Below, in pieces: positions 26,898-33,854 of a stretch of DNA of 64,000 bases. The stretch lies in assembly GCF_009862265.1 (NCBI RefSeq), contig NZ_WWGX01000104.1, positions 186,183-250,182 on the forward strand, in the 5' to 3' direction. This DNA is from Streptomyces sp. SID8352. GTDB taxonomy: Bacteria; Actinomycetota; Actinomycetes; Streptomycetales; Streptomycetaceae. The notes under the pieces are model-generated. The model worked only from the letters and a program-made list of their open reading frames with translations, did no database searches and was not told the DNA's origin. Position 1 is the stretch's first letter. Each line of letters opens with the position of its first letter. Both the position numbers and the translations under genes were made by a program.

Positions 26898-27203
26898 TTA
26901 CAGGTACAGGGTGTATCCGGTACCGGACTTGTACGTTGACCCGACGGTGGAGCAGTAGGCGTAGCTCCAACTGTAGTTACTGGCTGAGGCTCCTTGGACC
27001 CATTGGCCGTTCTTGCATTGCGCCACAGCAATGTACGGGCCGCCGGAACAGGACACCCCGTATGTGGTGCCGTCCGTCCATGGCGACTTGCAGGCCAGAG
27101 CGCCTGCCGAGGCCGATCCGCTCGTCATGGCCACGCCCGAAACGGTCAAGGCGGCAACTCCGAATGCAGCAGCAAGTTTGCGCTTCAATTCTCCCCCTGA
27201 CAC
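26898..27203 (-). CDS. Small secreted four-cysteine protein
   Basis: The frame from GTG 27203 codes 101 aa; a better start may be TTG 27188 (MKRKLAAAFGVAALTVSGVA), which has AGGGGGAG directly upstream. Either gives a Sec signal peptide ending SASAGA. The mature part of about 66 residues has four cysteines (ACKSP, VSCSGG, AQCKNG, AYCSTV), enough for two disulfides, and many Ser/Tyr/Gly residues, ending GYTLYL. I do not recognise the family. It lies exactly between two related IS5 remnants whose right-hand 137 bp are direct repeats, so it may be cargo of a composite or captured island. Confidence 0.72.
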   Translation of the reverse strand: MSGGELKRKLAAAFGVAALTVSGVAMTSGSASAGALACKSPWTDGTTYGVSCSGGPYIAVAQCKNGQWVQGASASNYSWSYAYCSTVGSTYKSGTGYTLYL

Positions 27204-27295
27204 TTACCGGTGAACCCGACCTTGCACTGGGGATGCTGCCTGAAACCCTGAGGAGATCACCAGGTCGCATCAAGCCAGAAGGAACCCCAATTAAG

Positions 27296-27463
27296 GGTCC
27301 GTCTCCAAAGATCAGCAGACGCGACAGCGTCGAACGCTGCTTCAACCGGCTCAAAGGCTTCCGCGGCGTCGCCACCCGATACGAGAAGACCGCCACCTCC
27401 TGCGAAGCGGCGGTCGCACTCGCATCGTCTCTGCTCTGGGCAAGATCCGTTTGAAGGCAGACC
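27296..27463 (+). mobile_element. 168-bp MITE-like derivative of the same IS5-type element
   Basis: It begins GGTCCGTCTCCAAAGATC and ends ...GAAGGCAGACC. Only about 30 bp of the left end remain, joined to the right 137 bp (27327-27463), which match 26751-26887 base for base except about ten substitutions. Flanks TTAAG and TCAAG are an imperfect possible duplication. Non-autonomous. Confidence 0.75.
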
Positions 27464-27476
27464 TCAAGCTTTTTCT

Positions 27477-27850
27477 TTATGGTCTGAGGCGATTTCGTTC
27501 GGTGGTGCTTTCGGGTCGTTTCATGTTCTTGCCCACGTCGTAGCGGGTGGCGGGCCGCCGGTTTTTCGATCCAAGTGGTCTTCCAGAGGCGGGAGTTGAT
27601 GGTTTCGGTGCACGGGCCGGCCGGGGATGAACTGGTCCGAGGAGCGTCCGCTGCGGCCGTAGACGTGACCGAACAGACGGTCCGCGCTGGTCGGCGCGTT
27701 TGGGCGGGACCAGTTGCTGACGTCGAGCGCGAGGACAGGCGCCCGTCGGCGGCCTGCGGCATCGGCAGTCCCGCCAGCACCTGCCGCAGCCGCCTCCGCG
27801 TCCGGTGAACGCCCGGGTGAGCGGCCTGGTTCGAGACCCATTTCGACCTC
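27477..27850 (-). pseudogene. IS701-type transposase relic
   Basis: Minus-strand fragments in three frames resemble the actinobacterial IS701-like transposase: VLAGLPMPQAADGRL, then VLALDVSNWSRPNAPTSADR with LFGHVYG, a jump over the missing centre, and the C-terminal GSKNRRPATRYDVGKNMKRP with ESTTERNRLRP. At least two frameshifts and a large internal deletion make it non-functional. The first bases abut the MITE-like element. Family assignment is from memory of conserved C-terminal residues. Confidence 0.65.
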
Positions 27851-27884
27851 GGACCATAGTGAAGAACAAGCCTATGATCGAGAC

Positions 27885-28172
27885 GTGGATGGTGAGCTGA
27901 GGTTCCGCAAAGCACTGATGCAGGCCGACCGCGGTGATGGCGAGGCCGCGAAGGCTACCTTGCGTGACCTGGTGGACCACCTTGAGGCTTCTTCGCTGAA
28001 AGTGCGAACTCTGGCCGTTCTCGGTGACTTGCTGGCCTCTGACGGTGACCACACCGCGGCTCGACACGTACTACGCGAGGCCGTCGGTTTGGCCGAGTCA
28101 CTGGACGAAGCCGATGACCTGGTGTGCTACGAGGTAAACCGGGCCCGCAACGTTTTGGAACGTCTCGCCTGA
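27885..28172 (+). CDS. Short TPR-like helical protein (95 aa)
   Basis: From GTG 27885 the product is 95 aa of regularly spaced helices: LRFRKALMQADRGDGEAAKA, LRDLVDHLEASSLKVRTLAV, LGDLLASDGDHTAARHVLRE and VGLAESLDEADDLVCYEVNR, with TPR-like Ala/Gly/Leu positions. The longer open frame upstream runs through the antisense of the IS701 relic and is rejected. TATGAT at 27873-27878, 6 nt before GTG, with no ribosome-binding site, points to a leaderless transcript. The function is unknown; small TPR proteins usually mediate protein contacts. It looks intact amid decayed IS DNA, which suggests selection. Confidence 0.65.
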   Translation: MDGELRFRKALMQADRGDGEAAKATLRDLVDHLEASSLKVRTLAVLGDLLASDGDHTAARHVLREAVGLAESLDEADDLVCYEVNRARNVLERLA

Positions 28173-28309
28173 CATACGGCACCTCACATGGAGAAGCCTC
28201 GACCACTTCGACACCGGTGGTTGGAGAACAAGCCAAGGGTTGCCCCGCAACTGCTACCGGCGGCTCGGCGGCCCGGCGGCTCGGCGGCCCGGCGGCCCGG
28301 CGGGACGGC

Positions 28310-28510
28310 CTATGGCCGGACGCACCGCGCCGACTGGCCGTACTTCATGCCGCTGGAGAAGAGCTGCCCATCGTGGTTACGCCCCATGAACTTGATGCCA
28401 TTGGTGCGCCGCTCCACGAGGGTCAACTGGAGGCTCCGGGTGCCGCGCTTGGTCGAGAAATCGAGGAGATCGTCGGGCTGGAGGTCTTCGGCAAGGACAT
28501 CAATCGTCAT
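28310..28510 (-). CDS. Hypothetical 66-aa protein
   Basis: ATG 28510 to stop 28310, beginning MTIDVLAEDLQPDDLLDFST and ending YGQSARCVRP. Charged, soluble, no signal or membrane segment. TACGCT on the minus strand lies 6 nt before the ATG and there is no ribosome-binding site, so a leaderless start is possible. The frame extends further upstream but those residues derive from a 9-bp repeat (HQPHQPHQP). The family is not recognised; it could be a chance frame. Confidence 0.45.
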   Translation of the reverse strand: MTIDVLAEDLQPDDLLDFSTKRGTRSLQLTLVERRTNGIKFMGRNHDGQLFSSGMKYGQSARCVRP

Positions 28511-28600
28511 GGTGGGGAGCGTACGACTCGACCATGACACGGACCGGTGAGGGATGACTTCAGTCGCCCGGGAAGACCGGTCACAGGTGGGATGATCTTG

Positions 28601-28627
28601 GTGTGGCTGGTGTGGCTGGTGTGGCTG
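28601..28627. repeat. 9-bp tandem repeat, three copies
   Basis: GTGTGGCTG at 28601, 28610 and 28619, followed by a partial unit, just before the frameshifted transposase. A GGCTCGGCGGCCC-type reiteration lies at 28262-28300. Confidence 0.9.
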
Positions 28628-28639
28628 GTGTGATCGCGG

Positions 28640-29400
28640 CGTCGGAGCCGTCCTGGACAGTCCCCGTTCACCGGACTCGGCCCGCGCGCCTTCGGAAAGC
28701 TGGTAATGGTGCTGCGGCGTGGAGGTGCGGACATGGTCCGCAAGGGCCGGCCGTGGAGCCTTCCTCTCGGTGTCCGGGGCGTTGTTGGGCGCAGCGCACG
28801 CGCGCTCGAACCTGACCATGCGACAAGCTCGCCCCGTTGTTCGGGGTGTCGAAGTCGGTGGCGGATCGGATCACCGACCACCTCGGGCCGATGCTCGCTC
28901 TCCGGCCCCGCAAGCGGTTCGCGGAGGACGCCGTACTCATCGTGGACGGCACTCCGGTGCCCACCCGCGACCACACCATCGCCGAGCGGTCGAAGGACTG
29001 TTCGGTACTCCACCAACCACCAGGTCGTCATCGACGCCGGCATCCACCTGGTCGTCGTAGTCGGCCGGCCGCTCGCCGGCAACCGCAAGGACCGCAAAGC
29101 GTGGGAGGAATCCGGTGCCAGGGCCGCCGTCGGCAACATCGTCACGATTGCCGACGGCTGCCCGGGCACCGGACTCGTCACCCCCGCCGCCGGCAGTGCG
29201 GCCAGACCGAACTCCCGGACTGGAAAGAGGAACACGACAAGTCCCACAAACAGGTCCGCGCCCGCGTCGAGCACGTCTTCGCCCGCGTGAAGACCTGGAA
29301 GATCCTCCGCGACAGCCACCTCAAAGGCGACGGCATCCACCACGCCATGCTCGGCATCGTCCCGGAAGCACAACCTCACCCTCGCCGGATAGGTGCGTGG
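28640..29400 (+). pseudogene. Frameshifted DDE transposase (IS5 superfamily)
   Basis: The pieces read in frame A: LFGVSKSVADRITDHLGPML, then LALRPRKRFAEDAVLIVDGT and PVPTRDHTIAER (from about 28837). They shift to frame B: RYSTNHQVVIDAGIHLVVVV, GRPLAGNRKDRKAWEESGAR (from about 29000). They return to frame A: ELPDWKEEHDKSHKQVRARV, EHVFARVKTWKILRDSHLKG (to about 29370). The DDE core (IVDGT, HQVVID, RVEHVFARVKTWK) is recognisable. Two compensating indels and a weak N-terminus mean it is dead. The sequence GAGATCATTTACGGGACAGC near 29430 resembles the right inverted end of such elements. Confidence 0.75.
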
Positions 29401-29762
29401 ACCACCGGCGACCGACCATGCCGAGATGGCTCGGAGATCATTTACGGGACAGCCCTGGTGAACCCAGCCAGCGATCCGCACAACCGATGCCCCTGGAGGC
29501 GTGATTGACGGGCCGTCCGGGGTGCCGTCATCCGGATCCACCGGTTCGCCCCCGTGGAGAATTGGTCTGAACCAAATTCCGGCACGGGTCTTGCCGAGCC
29601 CCGCGCGATTGGGCGAGATTTAAGCGGCGATCAACCACTCGCATGCCGGGTTCGTCGTAGCTTGTAGTGCTTCGGCCTGTCGTGCACGCGATGGGAGATC
29701 GGTTCCACGCTCCACACGCACCTGCTTTTCGGCCATGCGTAGTCAACGGACCAAGGAGCCCC
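29401..29762. other. Gap between transposase relic and secreted-protein gene
   Basis: 362 bp. The left part probably contains the IS right end. The right part (29560-29750) is richer in A/T, with GAGATTTAAGC and TAGCTTGTAGTG, and may hold the promoter of the secreted protein. No gene seen. Confidence 0.4.
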
Positions 29763-30089
29763 ATGTTCACGAAGTCCCCGTCCAGGAAGCGCAGTGTGAT
29801 CGGTGCCGCGGCCGTCGCGGCGGCCGCGGCGGGCATGATGCTGGCGACCGCCCCCGCCGCCCAGGCGGCGCCGGGCAACTGCACCATCTCCTCGGGCAGC
29901 AGTCTCTCCAGCCTCTGCACCACCGGAACCGGCCAGCACCGCATCCACGCCGTGCTGAACCCCCTCGACCCGAGACTTCCGCAGCGCATCGTCCTCGGCA
30001 ACTGGGCCCCGGTCGGCCAGCCTTCGGTCGCCTCCAACCCATGGGGATCGGGCTACGTCGCCAGCGTCTGGGTGGACCGCATCGACTAG
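29763..30089 (+). CDS. Small secreted protein (108 aa)
   Basis: ATG 29763 with AAGGAG 5 nt upstream. The signal peptide is MFTKSPSRKRSVIGAAAVAA plus AAAGMMLATAPAAQA, cleaved after AQA at about residue 35. The mature part of about 73 residues has two cysteines (NCTISSG, SSLCTTG) and a hydrophobic, Pro/Trp-containing C-terminal half (RIVLGNWAPVG, WGSGYVASVWVD). The family is not recognised. Its TAG stop is the CTAG at the left boundary of an IS element, so insertion happened exactly at the end of the gene without changing the product. Confidence 0.75.
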   Translation: MFTKSPSRKRSVIGAAAVAAAAAGMMLATAPAAQAAPGNCTISSGSSLSSLCTTGTGQHRIHAVLNPLDPRLPQRIVLGNWAPVGQPSVASNPWGSGYVASVWVDRID

Positions 30090-30988
30090 GCAGTTTCGCT
30101 TGGATCAGTTGGTCGTTGGTCCGGGTGTGCCGTTGACTGATGCGCAGTGGGCGCGGATCGACCCGTTGCTCCCGGACCGGACGCCGAAGCGGGGTGGCCG
30201 CTGGCGGGACCATCGTGAGGTGATCGACGCGATCGCCTTCAAGTTCCAGACCGGTACCCAGTGGGTGCACCTGCCGGAGGGGTACGGCAACTGACGAGGT
30301 CTCTGCAGCTGGCTGCGGACGTGGGCCGTCGACGCCACGTGGGAGCGGGTGTTCACTGCCCTGGCGGCTCAGGCCGACGCGGACGAGGACCTCGGCTGGG
30401 CCGTCTCTGTCGACTCCACGATCGTGCGGACCCACCAGCACGCGGCCGGGGCCCGTAAAATGGGGCCCGGCCGACGAATCCGGCGACCACGCCATCGGCC
30501 GCTCCCGCGGCGGACTGGCCACAAAGATCCATCTCGCGGCCGACGGCGATGCCGGCCCCCGCGTTCGTCCTCACCGCCGGTCAGGCCGGTGATGCACCCG
30601 CCTTCACCGATGTCATGGCCCGCCGCCTGCGCGTTCCCCGCCGGCGAGGCCGACCCCGCACCAGGCCGGACCTGGTCCTGGCCGACAAGGCGTACTCCTC
30701 CCGCGCGATCCGCGAGCACTTGCGCAAGCGCGGCATCCGGGCAGTGATCCCCGTCCCCGCGGACCAGCGCGGGCACCGGCTGCGTCGGGGCAGCCGCGGC
30801 GGCAGGCCACCTGCCTTCGACCGCGAGACCTACGAGCAGCGCAACACCGTCGAACGGTGCATCAACCGTCTGAATCAGTGGCGGGGCATCTCCACCCGCT
30901 ACGAGAAGACCGCCACCATCTACCTGGCCGGTCCACATCGCGGGCATCTTCCTCTGGTCCGCCCGATGATCCAAACGAAACTGCCTAG
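30086..30988 (+). mobile_element. 903-bp IS5-family insertion sequence with broken transposase
   Basis: The ends are inverted repeats CTAGGCAGTTTCGCTTGGATC and its right-hand counterpart ending ...GAAACTGCCTAG. The transposase reads LDQLVVGPGVPLTDAQWARI to YGN, then an in-frame TGA where Trp is expected (30292-30294), then TWERVFTALAAQADADEDLG with DSTIVRTHQHAAGARKMGP, a frameshift near 30465, and AFVLTAGQAGDAPAFTDVMA through RNTVERCINRLNQWRGISTR, with a further shift near 30930. All DDE segments survive but four lesions make it inactive unless complemented. The target appears to be CTAG. Confidence 0.85.
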
Positions 30989-31105
30989 CAGCCAGAAGCT
31001 CTGCTGCGTCTCCGCCGCGGCAGCTCAACGCCAGCAGGCAGAAGCGGTTTCCTGCCCCGAGACGTCGGCCGCCCGGGTCGGAGGCTTCGGCGGCATCATC
31101 CGGGA

Positions 31106-32329
31106 TCAGCCGAGGAAGGCCGGGAGGGCGAAGCGGCGGGCCAGCTTTTCGCCGTCGTCTTTCGCACTTTCGGCGTTCAGTGAGTAGACGACCGTGCGTG
31201 ACAGCTGACGGTCGCCCGCGATGACCGTGTGGTAACCGGGGCGGGAGCCTGTCTTCGCCCAGATGATGGTGCCGCCGCCGAGGGCGAGACGCTGGAAGCC
31301 CATGCCGAACTGGCGGTCGCCGTCGTACGCGACCTGGCCCGCGGGCAGGCTGAGCATGGCGTCCAGGAGCGGGGCGGGCAGCAGGGCGCCGGAGAAGAGC
31401 CCGGTCAGCAGACGTTCCAGGTCGGCGGTGGTCGAGATCATGTCGCCGGCTGCGCGGCGGTCCACCATGTTCCACTCCGTCACGTCGACGCGGTGGCCGT
31501 CGACCTGTGCGTACGCTCGGTTGTGGACGCCGTGCACGAACGGGTCGCCGGGGCTGGGGAAGCCGGTGTCCCGCATGCCCAGGGGGCGCAGTACGCGGAT
31601 CTGCGCCTGGTGGGCGTACGTGTCCTTGGCAACGCTCTCGATGAGGAGGCCCAGGACCGTGTAGTGGATGTTGGCGTAGCGCTGGACCGTGCCGGGGGCC
31701 GACAGGGAGCCGCCGGCCAGGGAGGCCGCCACGACCTGGCGGGGGGTGAGGGTGCGGAAGCGGTTGGCGTACAGCTCCTCGTCGGTCTCGCCGAGGCTCG
31801 CACCGTCGCGCAGGCCGCTGGTGTAGTCGAGGAGCTGGCGGACGGTGGGGATCCGGTCGGCGGGGAAGCCGGCGGGGAAGAGGCCGGGCAGGTAGCGGTC
31901 GGCGCGGGCGTCGAGTGCGACCTTGCCGTCCGCGACCAGGCTGAGGACAGTGGCGGCTGTGACGATCTTGGTGACGGAGCCGGCACGGAAGCGGGCGTCG
32001 GGCCGCGCGGGGGCCTGGGTGACGCGGTCGCGGATGCCGGCCGAGCCGGCCCAGGTCTCGGTGCCGCCGACCCTGATGAGGGCGGCCGAGACGTCGTCGT
32101 CCGGTACCCCTTCCAGGGCCTGCTGGAGCGCCTGGACGCCGGAGCTGGGGGTGGGGGCACCGGCGGCCGTGACGTGGGTGGGGGGTGTCGGGGCGGCGGC
32201 CAGCGCGGTCCCGCTGAGCGGGGTGAGGGTGGCGGCGACGAGGAGGGCGGCAATGGCGATGCGGCGGCCGGCTTCACGGGGTGACTCCTGAGAGGTGGGG
32301 TGTCGTGCGCCGTTCGGGACGGGGACCAT
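31106..32329 (-). CDS. Secreted serine hydrolase, beta-lactamase/D-Ala-D-Ala carboxypeptidase family
   Basis: 407 aa from ATG 32329. A signal-like segment (GRRIAIAALLVAATLTPLSG, cleaved near ALAAA) precedes a class C beta-lactamase-type domain: S118-V-T-K121, Y218-A-N220 and KTG in IIWAKTGSRPGYH. These three motifs define DD-peptidases and related esterases acting on the cell wall. The 20 residues before the signal are polar and lack a good ribosome-binding site. A strong site (AGGAG) instead precedes GTG 32277, which is out of frame by one base, suggesting a recent indel at the start. It is isolated between IS elements. Confidence 0.8.
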   Translation of the reverse strand: MVPVPNGARHPTSQESPREAGRRIAIAALLVAATLTPLSGTALAAAPTPPTHVTAAGAPTPSSGVQALQQALEGVPDDDVSAALIRVGGTETWAGSAGIRDRVTQAPARPDARFRAGSVTKIVTAATVLSLVADGKVALDARADRYLPGLFPAGFPADRIPTVRQLLDYTSGLRDGASLGETDEELYANRFRTLTPRQVVAASLAGGSLSAPGTVQRYANIHYTVLGLLIESVAKDTYAHQAQIRVLRPLGMRDTGFPSPGDPFVHGVHNRAYAQVDGHRVDVTEWNMVDRRAAGDMISTTADLERLLTGLFSGALLPAPLLDAMLSLPAGQVAYDGDRQFGMGFQRLALGGGTIIWAKTGSRPGYHTVIAGDRQLSRTVVYSLNAESAKDDGEKLARRFALPAFLG

Positions 32330-32734
32330 CCTCGTGAACGGGGCCGCTCTGGCGGATCGTCTGCCCGGGGGAGAGCACACCCCGAGATCCGTGCGGGAGC
32401 CAGCCGCGGAACCCCTACGGGACAGAGGGGAGTGTGGCAGGGTTGCCCGGCTTGATACCCGGGATCTCCCGACGCAGCGGACCATGGCTGCGTTCAGCGT
32501 CGTCACGACCGTACCCGATCCGGAGTTGTGCGAGGACTTGAGCTCCTGGAGGACCGCGCCGGCACGCCCTGGCCAACGTCGCGGTGACCTGGATCGACCA
32601 CCCCCAGATGCCCGCCGACCTTCGCGACATCCTCGCCGACGCCCGGCCCGTGCCCGTCGGCGCGTGGCGTCACGATGTCCGGGCGGGAAGCGTGACGGTC
32701 CCCGCCCGGACAACCCGGCACGCTACTTGTCGGC
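32330..32734. other. Gap with a possible gene fragment
   Basis: 405 bp between the hydrolase start and the solo IS end. A plus-strand piece (32575-32720) reads ANVAVTWIDHPQMPADLRDI and then LADARPVPVGAWRHDVRAGS, protein-like but lacking a start and cut by the IS fragment. I cannot identify it. Confidence 0.35.
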
Positions 32735-32810
32735 TCGATCCGCGCCCACTGCGCATCAGTCAACGGCACACCCGGACCAACGACCAACTGATCCAAACGA
32801 AGCTGCCTAG
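32735..32810 (-). mobile_element. Solo left end of the 30086-30988 insertion sequence, inverted
   Basis: 76 bp matching the first 76 bp of that IS on the opposite strand: CTAGGCAGCTTCGTTTGGATC through LDQLVVGPGVPLTDAQWARI. Homology stops abruptly at 32735. The outer CTAG abuts the next IS at 32811. Confidence 0.85.
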
Positions 32811-33703
32811 GTTCTGTCGTCAAATGTCACGCCCGCATCAGGAGTGATGCGAGCGTGACGGCTGCTTCGTAGGACTCGGCGGTCTTGTCGTACCGGGTGG
32901 CGATGCCGCGCCACTGCTTCAAGCGGTTGAAGCACCGTTCTACGACGTTGCGGTGCTTGTAGACCTCGCGGTCGAAGGCCGGCGGGCGGCCGCCTCGGCG
33001 GCCGCGTCGGGACCGGTTGCGGACCTGGTCGGCCCGCTCGGGAATCGTGTGGGCGATGCCGCGGCGGCGGAGCCAGGTGCGGATCGCCTTCGAGCTGTAG
33101 CCCTTGTCGCCCAGGACGTGGTCGGGCCGGACCCGGGGCCGCCCGGGTCCGATCCGGGGCACCCGGATCGCCTCCATCACGGCGGTGAACCGGGTGCAGT
33201 CGTTGGTGTTGCCGCCCGTCACGACGAAAGCGAGCGGACGGCCCCGCCCGTCCCGTCGCAGGCCAGGTGGATCTTGCTGGTCAGACCGCCTCGGGGCCGA
33301 CCGAGGGCCGGGTTGGGGAGCCCCCTTTTCGGGCCCCGGCCGCGTGCTGGTGCGCGCGGACGACCGTGGAGTCGACCGACACCAGCCACTCGACGTCGCC
33401 GGCCGCGTCCGCTTTCGCCTGGGCGGCCCGCAGCATCCGGTCGAACGTGCCGTCCGCCGCCCACCTGCGAAATCGCGTGTGCAGCGTGGCCCACGGCCCG
33501 TACCGCTCGGGCACGTCCCGCCAGGCCGTCCCGGTGCGGAACTTCCACACGATCCCGTTCAGGACCCTGCGGTCGTCCAGCCGCTTGCGTCCCCGCAACG
33601 ACTCGGGCAGCAGCGGCCGGACGAACTCCCACTCGGCATCAGACAGTTCATGGCGACGTATCACGACACCATGATCCACCAGGCAAGATCATTTGAAGAC
33701 ACC
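32810..33703 (-). mobile_element. IS5-family insertion sequence (IS427-like)
   Basis: About 890 bp. The left end GGTTCTGTCGTCAAATG and right end (read inward) GGTGTCTTCAAATGATC share TGTC(G/T)TCAAATG. It carries the transposase listed separately and abuts the solo IS end directly, showing stacked insertions. Exact outer bases are uncertain by a few nucleotides. Confidence 0.75.
32827..33679 (-). pseudogene. IS5-family transposase, two frames with slippery site
   Basis: The first frame (33679-33281) reads RRHELSDAEWEFVRPLLPES to VDSTVVRAHQHAAGARKGG and stops. At CCCGAAAAGGGGGC a -1 shift gives GPKRGLPNPALGRPRGGLTS with KIHLACDG, as in IS427-group elements that use programmed frameshifting. 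A second shift near 33250 is then required to enter the last frame (33222-32827): VTGGNTNDCTRFTAVM to RNVVERCFNRLKQWRGIATR. The first shift may be programmed. The second looks like a mutation, so the transposase is probably inactive. Confidence 0.7.
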
Positions 33704-33804
33704 GCCTGGCCGCGCCGGGCCCCGGAGAACCTGGGCGAGAGCCGGGTCGGCCCCCTTCCCGGGGGCCGGCGCGGCTCGTGCGGCGGGGCGGGCCCGGGCG
33801 GCCA

Positions 33805-33834
33805 CGCGCCGGGCGGTGCTCCCCGCCCGGCGCG
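33805..33834. terminator. Terminator after the monooxygenase gene
   Basis: Perfect 12-bp arms CGCGCCGGGCGG / CCGCCCGGCGCG with a 6-nt loop, 21 bp beyond the leftward stop at 33855. Confidence 0.75.
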
Positions 33835-33854
33835 CACGGTGGCGCACGGGAGGT

